Below, piece after piece: positions 39,094-47,265 of a stretch of DNA of 64,000 nt. Source of the stretch: Serratia proteamaculans. Its GTDB lineage: Bacteria > Pseudomonadota > Gammaproteobacteria > Enterobacterales > Enterobacteriaceae. The stretch covers positions 36,647-100,646 of the forward strand of contig NZ_WBKI01000010.1 of assembly GCF_008830365.1 (NCBI RefSeq). The letters run 5' to 3'. The notes beneath the pieces were generated by a model that searched no databases, was not told the DNA's origin, and worked only from the letters and a program-made list of their open reading frames with translations. The stretch's first letter is position 1. Each line of letters begins with the position of its first letter. Position numbers and translations under genes: made by a program.

Positions 39094-39426
39094 GTGAGTC
39101 ATGCGCTAGTATTTATTGAGACCCCGATGTTCACGCGGCAGGTAAAGCAAATAGCCACGGACGATGAGCTAAAAGAACTCCAGAAAGAACTCATCGAATC
39201 GCCAGGCAAAGGCGATCTGATTCAGAAAACCGGAGGCCTGCGAAAAATCAGGATGGCAACAGGCTCGCAGGGGAAAAGCGGCAGTGCCAGAATGATTTAC
39301 TTTCTGGCGACCGAAGAGGTTATCTATTTGGTGATGGCCTACCCGAAAAGCATTAAAGACAGTCTGACTGATACGGAAAAGTCACAGCTGAAGAAATTGA
39401 CGAAATTACTGAAAGATGAGGTATGA
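39094..39426 (+). CDS. higB: RelE/HigB-type toxin
   Basis: Predicted ribosome-dependent mRNA interferase of the RelE superfamily, HigB-2 like. The 110-residue protein has the family core KTGGLRKIRMATGSQGKSGSARMIYF with basic active-site residues and a C-terminal helix. The start is set at GTG 39094, 6 bases after GGAGAGG; in-frame ATG 39079 and GTG 39067 upstream lack ribosome sites. It precedes its antitoxin by one base, the toxin-first order typical of higBA. Intact. The gene symbol reflects family, not proven orthology. Confidence 0.85.
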   Translation: MSHALVFIETPMFTRQVKQIATDDELKELQKELIESPGKGDLIQKTGGLRKIRMATGSQGKSGSARMIYFLATEEVIYLVMAYPKSIKDSLTDTEKSQLKKLTKLLKDEV

Positions 39427-39427
39427 C

Positions 39428-39712
39428 ATGAGCTTTTTTGACGATATGAAAACGTCTCTTGAAGAAGCTGTCGCCATTAAGAAAGGGGTTAAGACGGCTG
39501 CCAATGTCACTCGTTATGATATCGCAGATGTGAAAGCGATCAGGGCGCAGCTTAATGTTTCTCAGAGTGAAATGGCCAAGGCACTGGGTACCAGCGTTGA
39601 TACCATCAAAAGCTGGGAAACCAAAAGACGTAACCCAACAGGTCTGGCGGCAAAGGTGTTGGCAGCCATCCAGGCTAACCCTGAATTCTTCCGTGAGCTT
39701 GCCGCACACTAG
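39428..39712 (+). CDS. higA: XRE-family antitoxin (HigA/NadS type)
   Basis: Antitoxin and autorepressor partner of the gene before it. The 94-residue protein has an N-terminal extension (MSFFDDMKTSLEEA), then an XRE helix-turn-helix (VKAIRAQLNVSQSEMAKALG TSVDTIKSWE in two adjoining stretches) ending near its C-terminus. The ATG at 39428 follows GATGAGG by about 6 bases and the toxin stop by one base, implying coupling. It converges on metK with a shared terminator. Confidence 0.85.
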   Translation: MSFFDDMKTSLEEAVAIKKGVKTAANVTRYDIADVKAIRAQLNVSQSEMAKALGTSVDTIKSWETKRRNPTGLAAKVLAAIQANPEFFRELAAH

Positions 39713-39768
39713 TGGGTCTCTGCACGGATTGTTTCTGAAAGTGCCAGACAGGATTTACAACGTTTAAA

Positions 39769-39815
39769 CATCCAATAAAAACAAAAACGGCGAGCACCTG
39801 GCTCGCCGTTTTCAC
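39769..39815. terminator. Bidirectional terminator of metK and higA (copy 2)
   Basis: An 8-bp perfect stem CGGCGAGC/GCTCGCCG (39788-39808), loop ACCTG, is followed on the minus strand by TTTTTGTTTTTATTGG and on the plus strand by TTTTC. The flanking bases are shared with 38933-38977. Confidence 0.88.
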
Positions 39816-39830
39816 ATTCGATACGCAGGC

Positions 39831-40985
39831 TTATTTCAGGCCGGCAGCATCGCGCAGCAGAGCTGCCTTATCGGTCGCTTCCCAAGGGAAGTGCTCACGG
39901 CCGAAGTGGCCGTAGGCGGCAGTTTCGCGGTAGATCGGTTGCAGCAGATCCATCATTTGGATCAGGCCGTATGGGCGCAGATCGAAGAACTCGCGCACCA
40001 GCAGCGTCAGCTGTTCGGTAGGGATTTTTTCGGTACCGAAGGTTTCCACCATGATCGAGGTTGGCTCTGCCACGCCGATAGCGTAGGAAACCTGGATCTC
40101 ACAGCGGTCAGCCAGGCCGGCAGCAACGATGTTTTTCGCTACATAGCGCGCTGCGTAGGCTGCTGAACGGTCAACCTTGGACGGATCCTTACCGGAGAAT
40201 GCACCGCCGCCGTGACGAGCCATGCCGCCGTAGGTATCAACGATGATTTTACGCCCGGTCAGACCGCAGTCGCCCATTGGGCCACCGATAACAAAACGGC
40301 CGGTTGGGTTGATGTGGTATTTGGTGCTGGCGCTCAGCCATTCGGTAGGCAGAACCGGCTTGATGATCTCTTCCATCACCGCTTCTTGCAGGTCTTTCAG
40401 CGAGATATCTTCTGAGTGCTGAGTGGACAGTACCACTGCGTCGATGCCGACGATTTTGCCGTCGTCATACTGGAAGGTAACCTGGCTTTTCGCATCCGGA
40501 CGCAACCACGGCAGAGTGCCGTTCTTACGCACTTCGGCCTGGCGCTGTACCAGACGGTGGGCGTAGGTCACCGGTGCAGGCATCAGCACTTCGGTTTCGT
40601 TGGTGGCATAGCCAAACATCAGGCCCTGGTCGCCGGCACCCTGTTCCAGCGGATCGGTACGGTCAACACCCTGATTGATATCCGGGGATTGCTTACCGAT
40701 GGCGCTCAGTACGGCACAAGAGTTGGCGTCAAAACCCATATCCGAGTGCACATAACCGATTTCGCGCACGGTTTTACGGGTGATCTCTTCGATATCTACC
40801 CAGGCGCTGGTGGTGATTTCACCGCCGACCAGTACCATGCCGGTTTTCACGTAGGTTTCACAAGCTACGCGTGCTTTAGGATCCTGTTCCAGGATGGCGT
40901 CGAGAACGGCATCGGAGATCTGGTCGGCGATTTTGTCAGGATGTCCTTCGGAGACGGACTCGGACGTGAAAAGGTGTTTAGCCAT
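39831..40985 (-). CDS. metK: S-adenosylmethionine synthetase
   Basis: Makes AdoMet from methionine and ATP, releasing phosphate and pyrophosphate. The 384-residue protein matches E. coli MetK along its length, with the signatures [12 protein letters not shown] and [17 protein letters not shown] and metal/K+ ligands in [17 protein letters not shown]. It provides the substrate of SpeD elsewhere in this window. MetJ repression is predicted from met boxes over its promoter. It is divergent from yqgB-speA, as in E. coli. Confidence 0.98.
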   Translation of the reverse strand: MAKHLFTSESVSEGHPDKIADQISDAVLDAILEQDPKARVACETYVKTGMVLVGGEITTSAWVDIEEITRKTVREIGYVHSDMGFDANSCAVLSAIGKQSPDINQGVDRTDPLEQGAGDQGLMFGYATNETEVLMPAPVTYAHRLVQRQAEVRKNGTLPWLRPDAKSQVTFQYDDGKIVGIDAVVLSTQHSEDISLKDLQEAVMEEIIKPVLPTEWLSASTKYHINPTGRFVIGGPMGDCGLTGRKIIVDTYGGMARHGGGAFSGKDPSKVDRSAAYAARYVAKNIVAAGLADRCEIQVSYAIGVAEPTSIMVETFGTEKIPTEQLTLLVREFFDLRPYGLIQMMDLLQPIYRETAAYGHFGREHFPWEATDKAALLRDAAGLK

Positions 40986-41133
40986 TGTATTCTGTACCTT
41001 GCATAAGACGGGTTAGAAATTACTGCACAGCGCTGGAGATCCGGCATCAAAGCGAAGGGTCTTCCGCTGATGGCGCGAGATGCATCCTGCAACGCCCCTC
41101 AGGCAAAGCCGTTAAGCAGTTTCTCTGTTAATC

Positions 41134-41162
41134 AGTATAGATGGATTAACATCTGGACGTCT
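41134..41162 (-). promoter_or_regulatory. metK promoter with MetJ operator
   Basis: On the minus strand AGACGT (41162-41157) and TATACT (41139-41134) are spaced 17 bp. Overlapping the -35, two adjacent 8-bp met boxes (TAACATCT 41147-41154; GGACGTCT 41155-41162, seven of eight matching AGACGTCT) form a minimal MetJ operator. Confidence 0.75.
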
Positions 41163-41276
41163 ATTTTAGGTCAGGCCTTAGCCGGATTGCCAGTATTTTT
41201 TTGCCATTTCGCTCTTTTGCGCAAAGCCGCTGACGCCATTTTCATCGCTTGAAACAGTTCCCGGCAAATTTTCATT

Positions 41277-41305
41277 TTGCATTTTCCCCGTGTTATCGGT
41301 ATAAA
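41277..41305 (+). promoter_or_regulatory. Predicted speA promoter
   Basis: TTGCAT (41277-41282) and TATAAA (41300-41305) with an exact 17-bp spacer predict a start near 41312, giving a leader of about 570 nt before speA with two small open frames. Confidence 0.65.
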
Positions 41306-41502
41306 CTGCGCGCGCGGCTCATTTGGTGCACAGTGTGGGGCAAGAAGTTGTAAATTTCTGTGACTCCCCCGTGAGAGGCCGAATACCCAGCCGCAGACGC
41401 CGATCTTTGGCGTCGCCGCTTCATAGAACGGTCATGTTCTTACACTATTAATAGAGGCTCGGTCGTTCATTGAGGACGGCGTGCGTGGAGGTGGTTGGAT
41501 TA

Positions 41503-41646
41503 ATGATCCGTTGTCTACCGGTTGTTGGTTCTCAACAGCAGTGCCATTCTGGCGCACATTCTTCTGCTATCTCCTGTCCTGTCTCTACACCACCTTTCAG
41601 GTGTGATAAACACCTGGGCGCTACTCAGGATCCTCGGGCCGGTTAA
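41503..41646 (+). CDS. Small leader ORF upstream of yqgB-speA (47 aa)
   Basis: A 47-codon frame (starts MIRCLPVVGSQQQC, ends TQDPRAG) with a GGAGG ribosome site 10 bases before its ATG, inside the predicted speA leader. I do not recognise a family; it is Cys/Ser/Pro-rich with no membrane helix. It spans a pair of competing hairpins (41591-41616), so its translation could affect leader folding. It may be a regulatory leader ORF or chance. Confidence 0.35.
   Translation: MIRCLPVVGSQQQCHSGAHSSAISCPVSTPPFRCDKHLGATQDPRAG
41591..41616 (+). other. Competing hairpins in the speA leader
   Basis: CAGGTGT (41598-41604) pairs perfectly with ACACCTG (41610-41616), while AGGTG in the same arm can pair with CACCT at 41591-41595. 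The structures exclude each other and lie inside the 47-codon leader ORF. Confidence 0.45.
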
Positions 41647-41744
41647 CGGTCGTCTGAAGAACTGAACAAGGGTAGCCTGCAGCCTTCCTGTGGGATGTTT
41701 CTTGACCCGATTCACGAGGTTTGAACAGGGTGTCTTACAATTAT

Positions 41745-41888
41745 ATGAGTAATAAACCGATCGCTGACCGCGAACGGCAGTTTTATTCGCTGCCGCAAGG
41801 GCGGTTTGTTGGGTTGTTCTCGCGGGTTGTAGCTGCGATAGTGGCTGACTGTATCGTCAGTACGGGATGTGAGGCGAGTAATGTCTGA
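41745..41888 (+). CDS. yqgB: YqgB-like small protein overlapping speA
   Basis: A 47-residue product aligned to E. coli YqgB (43 residues, linked to acid stress): shared pattern KP[IV]A..ERQ, GL.S and AAIV..C, and the same place just before speA. Its stop codon (41886-41888) overlaps the speA start by 8 bases, so speA translation is probably coupled to it. ATG 41745 aligns with the E. coli start; an in-frame GTG at 41730 is an alternative with a GAGG site 10 bases upstream. Too short for most gene callers. Confidence 0.72.
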   Translation: MSNKPIADRERQFYSLPQGRFVGLFSRVVAAIVADCIVSTGCEASNV

Positions 41889-43857
41889 TGATCTTTTGAT
41901 TCACCGTCCGTCAGCAACGGGCGAATCTAAATCTTTGCGCTCCATGCAGGAGGTTGCCATGAATGATCGTGATGCCAGCAAGATGCTGCGCACTTATAAC
42001 GTCGCCTACTGGGGCAACAATTATTATGACGTCAATGAACTGGGCCACATCAGCGTGTGCCCGGATCCGGACGTCCCGCAGGCACGTGTCGATCTGGCTG
42101 ATTTGGTGAAGCAACGCCAAAAAGACGGTCTGCGTTTACCGGCACTGTTCTGCTTCCCGCAGATCCTGCAGCATCGCCTGCGTTCGATCAATGCCGCGTT
42201 CAAACGCGCGCGTGAGTCGTTCGGCTACGAAGGCGGCTATTTCCTGGTTTACCCAATCAAAGTAAACCAGCATCGTCGCGTGATCGAATCGCTGGTCAAC
42301 TCCGGGGAACCGCTGGGGCTGGAAGCCGGCTCCAAAGCCGAACTGATGGCGGTACTGGCGCATGCCGGTATGACCCGCTCGGTGATCGTGTGTAACGGCT
42401 ATAAAGACCGTGAATACATCCGCCTGGCGTTGATCGGCGAAAAGCTGGGGCACAAGGTGTACCTGGTGATCGAGAAGATGTCCGAGATCAACATGGTGCT
42501 GGAAGAGGCCGAACGTCTGAACGTGGTCCCGCGCCTCGGTGTGCGTGCGCGTCTGGCGTCACAAGGTTCCGGTAAATGGCAGTCGAGCGGCGGCGAAAAG
42601 TCCAAGTTCGGTCTGGCAGCCATTCAGGTGCTGAAGCTGGTGGAAACCCTGCGTGAAGCGGGGCGTCTCGACAGCCTGCAACTGCTGCACTTCCACCTTG
42701 GCTCGCAACTGGCCAACATTCGCGATATCGCCACCGGCGTGCGCGAATCTGCACGTTTCTACGTTGAACTGCACAAGCTGGGCGTTAACATCCAGTGCTT
42801 CGACGTGGGCGGCGGTCTGGGCGTGGATTATGAAGGCACCCGTTCGCAGTCCGACTGTTCGGTGAACTATGGCCTGAATGAATACGCCAACAACGTGATT
42901 TGGGGTATCGGCGACGCTTGTAATGAGCACGGTCTGCCGCACCCGACGGTGATCACCGAATCCGGCCGTGCGGTTACCGCACACCATACGGTGCTGGTGT
43001 CCAACGTGATCGGCGTTGAGCGCAACGAATTCAGTGAACCATTACCTCCGGCAGAAGACGCGCCGCGCGCGTTGGAAAGCATGTGGGAAACCTGGCAGGA
43101 ATTGAACGAGCCGGAGAACCGCCGTTCACTGCGCGAATGGTTGCACGACAGCCAGATGGACCTGCACGATGTTCACACCCAGTACGCTCACGGCATGCTG
43201 GATCTGACTAAGCGCGCCTGGGCCGAGCAGCTGTACCTGAACATCTGCAACAAGATCCAACAGCAGCTGGATCCGAGCAACCGTGCACACCGTCCGATCA
43301 TTGACGAACTGCAAGAGCGTATGGCGGACAAGTTCTACGTCAACTTCTCGCTGTTCCAGTCGATGCCGGATGCCTGGGGTATTGATCAACTGTTCCCTGT
43401 ATTGCCGCTGGAAGGGCTGGATAAGCCGCCGGAAGGCCGCGCGGTGCTGCTGGACATTACCTGTGACTCCGATGGCACTATCGATCACTATATCGACGGT
43501 GACGGCGTAGCGACCACCATGCCAATGCCGCCGTACGATCCGGAAAACCCGCCGGCGCTGGGCTTCTTTATGGTAGGTGCCTATCAGGAAATCCTGGGCA
43601 ACATGCACAACCTGTTCGGTGATACCGCCTCGGTTGACGTGTTTGTCTTCCCTGACGGCACGGTAGAAAGCGAAGTGTCCGATGAAGGCGATACCGTTGC
43701 CGACATGCTGGAGTACGTGCAGCTCGATCCTACCGCGCTGCTGGCCAAATTCCGCGATCAGGTGAAAGAAACCGATCTGGACAGCGAGCTGCAGGCGCAG
43801 TTCCTGGAAGAGTTTGAGGCCGGTTTATACGGTTATACTTATTTAGAAGATGAATAA
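41881..43857 (+). CDS. speA: Biosynthetic arginine decarboxylase
   Basis: PLP enzyme converting arginine to agmatine, which SpeB turns into putrescine. The 658-residue protein equals E. coli SpeA in length. It has the alanine racemase-like barrel with the PLP Lys127 in [16 protein letters not shown], and [10 protein letters not shown] phosphate-binding loop, then the C-terminal beta domain with the CDSDG active-site Cys. The ATG at 41881 follows GAGG by about 7 bases; an internal AGGAGG before MNDRDAS could give a shorter form. In E. coli speB follows directly, but here a microcin-like module separates them. Confidence 0.97.
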   Translation: MSDDLLIHRPSATGESKSLRSMQEVAMNDRDASKMLRTYNVAYWGNNYYDVNELGHISVCPDPDVPQARVDLADLVKQRQKDGLRLPALFCFPQILQHRLRSINAAFKRARESFGYEGGYFLVYPIKVNQHRRVIESLVNSGEPLGLEAGSKAELMAVLAHAGMTRSVIVCNGYKDREYIRLALIGEKLGHKVYLVIEKMSEINMVLEEAERLNVVPRLGVRARLASQGSGKWQSSGGEKSKFGLAAIQVLKLVETLREAGRLDSLQLLHFHLGSQLANIRDIATGVRESARFYVELHKLGVNIQCFDVGGGLGVDYEGTRSQSDCSVNYGLNEYANNVIWGIGDACNEHGLPHPTVITESGRAVTAHHTVLVSNVIGVERNEFSEPLPPAEDAPRALESMWETWQELNEPENRRSLREWLHDSQMDLHDVHTQYAHGMLDLTKRAWAEQLYLNICNKIQQQLDPSNRAHRPIIDELQERMADKFYVNFSLFQSMPDAWGIDQLFPVLPLEGLDKPPEGRAVLLDITCDSDGTIDHYIDGDGVATTMPMPPYDPENPPALGFFMVGAYQEILGNMHNLFGDTASVDVFVFPDGTVESEVSDEGDTVADMLEYVQLDPTALLAKFRDQVKETDLDSELQAQFLEEFEAGLYGYTYLEDE

Positions 43858-43872
43858 GTAGAGCCGAACTGA

Positions 43873-43907
43873 AAGGCCGGGCATCTCCCTGATATCCGGC
43901 CTTTTTT
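43873..43907 (+). terminator. speA intrinsic terminator
   Basis: An 8-bp stem AAGGCCGG/CCGGCCTT with a 15-nt loop ends in six T, 15 bases after the speA stop. It separates speA transcription from speB and from the inserted module. Confidence 0.88.
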
Positions 43908-44079
43908 AATGGTTCTCCCCCGCAATGCCCTTCGATATTTTTTTCCCCCATATCAGATATCACAAATTTGTTAACTCTCCGTGAGGATTTGGACAGGGTT
44001 TTCTCTGTAGGTTGTCACTATTGGTTTGATCGGTTTTGGGGGGCAATGATGATCAACAGACGGCGGTTTATTCTATAAC

Positions 44080-44277
44080 CTAGTCGTCACTTTTTAATTT
44101 TAACACATGCTTTTTCCACCATGTGCTGGTGAGAAATAAGTACGCTAAAGCAATCAGCAGAGCGTAGCTTATTGCTTTGAGAACGATAGGGCCGGTAATG
44201 GTTATTCCTTTGAAGAGGTAAGCAATAAAATAGCAGATAAAAAATAGTGCAAAAATTTTGAGGGTTTTTTCATGCAC
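44080..44277 (-). CDS. Two-helix membrane protein, candidate microcin immunity protein (locus 1)
   Basis: A 65-residue protein with two predicted membrane helices (about 7-23 and 31-50), a basic C-terminal tail (KKHVLKLKSDD) and no recognised family. It starts at GTG, 42 bases after the microcin-like precursor and behind a strong hairpin. Small two- or three-helix membrane proteins next to class II microcins are usually immunity proteins. The second locus has a downstream two-helix protein of exactly the same length, which supports this role. AT-rich compared with the flanking spe genes. Confidence 0.6.
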   Translation of the reverse strand: MHEKTLKIFALFFICYFIAYLFKGITITGPIVLKAISYALLIALAYLFLTSTWWKKHVLKLKSDD

Positions 44278-44288
44278 ATATCCACATC

Positions 44289-44311
44289 AAGGCCGGGAAG
44301 TGCCCGGCCTT
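44289..44311 (-). other. Hairpin between precursor and 65-aa gene (locus 1)
   Basis: A perfect 9-bp stem AAGGCCGGG/CCCGGCCTT with a 5-nt loop, 8 bases after the precursor stop. No T-run follows on the minus strand, so partial termination or 3' protection would raise precursor over downstream product. Confidence 0.65.
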
Positions 44312-44318
44312 ATCGAAA

Positions 44319-44663
44319 TTACCAACGACACTGACCATTAACACTGTTACGACTAGAATTTCCACCTAATGGGTCATTTCTATTGTTATTATCTCCACAG
44401 TTACGAGAGTATGAACGAATACCTTCGATAGCAGCACCACGAATAGAGCCATATGCGAAACCTGAAATAGCACCAGCTGCAATCCCTGTTGGCCCACCAG
44501 GCAATCCTCTTAGTCCTCCTACTATTGCACCTGCATATCCCCCTGCCAAAGCTCCTCTTTTGGCATTGCTGGTAACCTGCGAAGCACATCCTCGGCCCTC
44601 ATAGCCAGAATCTGCATTTCCACCAGAAATAGTGAGTATTTCCTTTGTTGTTAGTTCTCTCAT
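44319..44663 (-). CDS. Double-glycine leader microcin/bacteriocin-like precursor 1
   Basis: A 114-residue precursor with a 15-residue leader ending in Gly-Gly (MRELTTKEILTISGG), the type cleaved and exported by C39-peptidase ABC transporters. The mature part (99 residues) has a Gly/Ala-rich hydrophobic region with a GGP turn (near 56-58), cysteines 26, 89 and 112, and an Asn/Gly/Ser-rich linker ending NSVNGQCRW. This tail is identical to that of precursor 2 at 62226-62570. The leader resembles microcin V and L (MREITLNE, MRTLTLNE). It follows the 72-codon gene by 5 bases with no clear ribosome site, so is likely coupled. AT-rich, probably acquired. Activity is unproven. Confidence 0.78.
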   Translation of the reverse strand: MRELTTKEILTISGGNADSGYEGRGCASQVTSNAKRGALAGGYAGAIVGGLRGLPGGPTGIAAGAISGFAYGSIRGAAIEGIRSYSRNCGDNNNRNDPLGGNSSRNSVNGQCRW

Positions 44664-44668
44664 AACGC

Positions 44669-44887
44669 TTATTTATTTTCAAAACGTTGATAAAGATAAT
44701 CCACTGTGATCATAGATACAGGGACATAGATGAGAATGATTTCTAAGGTAATATCATTCAGTGAGTCAATTTGAGAACAAAGATAGCCTAGAGGAATACT
44801 TAATAGGAACGTCATAACCTCTAGTGTTATATAAAGTTTTTTATTTTTAATTGTCTGTTTGTGACGTGTTGGCATGATATTAAACAT
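44669..44887 (-). CDS. Small membrane protein upstream of precursor 1, possible immunity protein
   Basis: A 72-residue protein with a basic N-terminus (PTRHKQTIKNKK) and two predicted membrane helices (about 18-37 and 46-65). No family recognised. It lies immediately before the precursor in the same direction, the place of the immunity gene cvi before cvaC in microcin V. It is therefore a second immunity candidate beside the 65-residue downstream protein; locus 2 lacks an equivalent. The start could be Met1 or Met5; neither has a strong ribosome site. Confidence 0.55.
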   Translation of the reverse strand: MFNIMPTRHKQTIKNKKLYITLEVMTFLLSIPLGYLCSQIDSLNDITLEIILIYVPVSMITVDYLYQRFENK

Positions 44888-45108
44888 CTGGTTTATTTTT
44901 CTCTATTTTATCTTTATATGTTAGATCTAGCTGTTATGCGTGCTATTAACTTGTGTTGTTTAAATGAGTTTTGAATGTGATTTTCTTTCCGTGCTTAATG
45001 TCTTCGCACTATGAGTTTGTTTCATTAATAGTATGCCGGAAATTAACTTATATATTTTCACCTTCAGATAAAGGGGTCGAAATCACAAAGCTAATCATCG
45101 GGAGCTTA

Positions 45109-45183
45109 ATGGATGTCAGCTCCAAAGCTCGTGAAGGCGGCCACGTTCACATGCCTGAAGGATGCAGGGTCTATACTGGGTAA
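45109..45183 (+). CDS. Candidate speB leader peptide (24 aa)
   Basis: A short frame, MDVSSKAREGGHVHMPEGC then RVYTG, preceded by GGGAG 4 bases before the ATG. Its TAA stop is directly followed by CGACGAG, which can pair with the left arm of the terminator before speB. A ribosome halted at or near the stop would therefore alter terminator folding. No family known; the assignment rests on layout. Confidence 0.4.
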   Translation: MDVSSKAREGGHVHMPEGCRVYTG

Positions 45184-45323
45184 CGACGAGCAGTCGGGAT
45201 GATGATGCGCGCTCTTGAAGCGCGAACCAAATACGGCGATAATCTGCCGTATCAGCAGTACTAAACAGATTTCGAATGGATCCCTTTCTCGTCGGGCTAA
45301 CGACGCGGGAGGGATTTTTTTTT
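45184..45323 (+). promoter_or_regulatory. Predicted transcription attenuator before speB
   Basis: The region ends in a very strong intrinsic terminator (45280-45323): a 15-position stem with one mismatch, 6-nt loop and nine T, only 55 bases before the speB ATG. CGACGAG (45184-45190) is perfectly complementary to CTCGTCG (45288-45294) in the terminator's left arm, so it could act as antiterminator. Two other hairpins lie between (GCGCG stem near 45209-45225; ATACGGC/GCCGTAT near 45232-45252). An alternative is a stand-alone small RNA ending at this terminator. Bases 44888-45070 are AT-rich and hold nothing I can assign. Confidence 0.5.
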
Positions 45324-45378
45324 GCCAGCGCCTGTGTGATTTTTCAACAGGCGAAATGTTGACATATGAGGGTTTACT

Positions 45379-46299
45379 ATGAGTACCTTAGGCCACCAGC
45401 CCGATAATTCTTTAGTGTCCAATGCCTTTGGTTTCCTGCGCTTTCCGCTGAACTTTATGCCTTACGACAGCGATGCAGAGTGGGTCATCACCGGCATTCC
45501 ATTTGATATGGCAACCTCCGGCCGTGCCGGTGGCCGTCATGGCCCCGCGGCGATCCGTCAGGTTTCCACCAACCTGGCCTGGGAAGGCAACCGCTGGCCG
45601 TGGAACTTTGACCTGCGCGATCGTCTGAACGTGGTCGACTGCGGTGACATTGTGTTCAACTTTGGCGACGCTCAGAGCATGAGCGACAACCTGCAGGCTC
45701 ACGCGGAAAAACTGCTGGCGGCCGGCAAGCGCATGCTCTCATTCGGCGGTGACCACTTTGTTACCTTGCCACTGTTGCGCGCGCACGCCAAACATTTCGG
45801 CAAACTGGCGCTGGTGCATTTCGATGCCCATACCGACACCTACGCCAACGGCAGCCAATACGACCACGGCACCATGTTCTTCCATGCGCCGAACGAAGGC
45901 CTGATCGATCCAACACACTCGGTGCAGATCGGCATTCGTACCGAATACGATCACGACAACGGCTTTACCGTATTGGATGCTGCGCAGGTTAACGATCGCA
46001 GCGCGGACGACCTGTTGGCCCAGATCAAACAGATCGTCGGCGATATGCCGGTGTATCTGACCTTTGATATCGACTGCCTGGATCCGGCATTCGCACCGGG
46101 CACCGGCACACCGGTGATCGGCGGCCTGACCTCCGATCGTGCACTGAAACTGGTACGCGGCATGCAGTCACTGAACATCGTCGGTATGGACGTGGTGGAA
46201 GTGGCACCGGCCTACGATCAGTCCGAGATCACCGCGCTGGCCGCGGCGACCCTGGGCCTGGAAATGCTGTATCTGCAGGCTGCCAAAAAGCAATCTTAA
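45379..46299 (+). CDS. speB: Agmatinase
   Basis: Mn-dependent ureohydrolase splitting agmatine into putrescine and urea, the step after SpeA. The 306-residue protein equals E. coli SpeB in length and has all ligand motifs: GGDHF (His126), DAHTDTY (Asp149, His151, Asp153) and [16 protein letters not shown] (Asp230, Asp232). The ATG follows GAGGG by 7 bases. It has lost linkage to speA through insertion of the microcin-like module and has a predicted attenuator in its leader. Confidence 0.97.
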   Translation: MSTLGHQPDNSLVSNAFGFLRFPLNFMPYDSDAEWVITGIPFDMATSGRAGGRHGPAAIRQVSTNLAWEGNRWPWNFDLRDRLNVVDCGDIVFNFGDAQSMSDNLQAHAEKLLAAGKRMLSFGGDHFVTLPLLRAHAKHFGKLALVHFDAHTDTYANGSQYDHGTMFFHAPNEGLIDPTHSVQIGIRTEYDHDNGFTVLDAAQVNDRSADDLLAQIKQIVGDMPVYLTFDIDCLDPAFAPGTGTPVIGGLTSDRALKLVRGMQSLNIVGMDVVEVAPAYDQSEITALAAATLGLEMLYLQAAKKQS

Positions 46300-46352
46300 A
46301 CAGTAACAGCTTAAACTCTGGCCTTTCAGAGGCCAGAGTCCATGGAGAAAGC

Positions 46353-47213
46353 ATGCTGACCAAACCTTCCACACGTCTTAACAAATATATAAGCGAGAGC
46401 GGTATCTGTTCGCGCCGTGATGCCGATCGTTACATCGAACAAGGCAATGTTTTTATCAATGGCAAGCGCGTGACGCTTGGCGATCAGGTGTTTCCGGGAG
46501 ACGTCGTCAAGGTCAACGGTCAGCTGATTGAACCGCGTAATGAAGACAATCTGATCTTTATCGCGTTGAACAAGCCAGTCGGTATCGTCAGCACCACGGA
46601 AGAAGGCGAGAAAGACAACATTGTCGATTTCGTTAACCACAGTACCCGTATCTTCCCGATCGGTCGGTTGGATAAAGACTCACAGGGCCTGATCTTCCTC
46701 ACCAACCACGGCGATCTGGTGAACAAAATCCTGCGGGCGGGTAACGACCACGAGAAAGAGTATTTGGTCACGGTCAATAAGCCGGTGACCGATGACTTCA
46801 TTCGTGGCCTCGGAGCCGGTGTGCCGATGCTGGGTACGGTGACCAAAAAGTGCAAGGTGAAGAAAGAAGCGCCCTTTGTGTTTCGCATCGTGCTGGTTCA
46901 GGGGCTTAACCGCCAGATCCGCCGCATGTGTGAGCATTTCGGCTATGAGGTGACCAAGCTGGAGCGTACCCGCATTATGAATGTGGGCATGGCCGGGTTG
47001 CCGCCGGGAGAATGGCGCGATTTAACCGACGATGAGCTGGTCGAGCTGTTCAAATCGATCGAAGGCTCTTCCTCGGAAGCCAAGCCGGCGAAGAAAGCCA
47101 AACCGGCGGTGAAAAAGCCCGCCACTGCGCCGAAAAGCGCCGAAAAGCCAGCCGGAGGTGCTCCTGCGCGTAAGCGCTTCGCTCAGCCTGGCCGTAAAAA
47201 GAAAGGGCGTTAA
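46353..47213 (+). CDS. rluF: 23S rRNA pseudouridine(2604) synthase RluF
   Basis: RsuA-family pseudouridine synthase that modifies U2604 of 23S rRNA (E. coli numbering) and tRNA-Tyr position 35. The 286-residue protein has an N-terminal S4 RNA-binding domain ([20 protein letters not shown]), the catalytic Asp107 in [10 protein letters not shown], and a Lys/Ala/Pro-rich tail ending PGRKKKGR as in E. coli RluF. It lies 53 bases after speB in the same direction; in E. coli the gene is elsewhere, so this is a lineage-specific position. Confidence 0.94.
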   Translation: MLTKPSTRLNKYISESGICSRRDADRYIEQGNVFINGKRVTLGDQVFPGDVVKVNGQLIEPRNEDNLIFIALNKPVGIVSTTEEGEKDNIVDFVNHSTRIFPIGRLDKDSQGLIFLTNHGDLVNKILRAGNDHEKEYLVTVNKPVTDDFIRGLGAGVPMLGTVTKKCKVKKEAPFVFRIVLVQGLNRQIRRMCEHFGYEVTKLERTRIMNVGMAGLPPGEWRDLTDDELVELFKSIEGSSSEAKPAKKAKPAVKKPATAPKSAEKPAGGAPARKRFAQPGRKKKGR

Positions 47214-47234
47214 GCCGCAGTAACATGAATATGA

Positions 47235-47265
47235 GTCGGGGCGCGTTAGCTGCCCCGACCCTTTT
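47235..47265. terminator. Terminator between convergent rluF and MFS gene
   Basis: An 8-bp perfect stem GTCGGGGC/GCCCCGAC with a 9-nt loop is followed by CCTTTT on the plus strand. Confidence 0.65.

Noticed and set aside
41515..41715. 66-codon minus-strand frame in the speA leader
   Set aside because: Arg-rich antisense frame without ribosome site; no recognisable homologue.
44383..44604. 73-codon plus-strand frame opposite microcin-like precursor 1
   Set aside because: Antisense to the precursor, Pro-rich, no start signal; the minus-strand frame has a Gly-Gly leader and a tail shared with locus 2.
44319..44663. Class IIb (siderophore-linked) microcin of the MccE492 type
   Set aside because: The Ser/Gly-rich modified tail of that class (ending in Ser) is absent; the Cys-Arg-Trp end with three cysteines fits the microcin V/L layout better, although modification cannot be excluded.
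44971..45183. 70-codon frame upstream of speB as a gene
   Set aside because: Its first half lies in AT-rich DNA without ribosome site. Only the last 24 codons have a plausible start signal, so it was recorded as a leader peptide instead.
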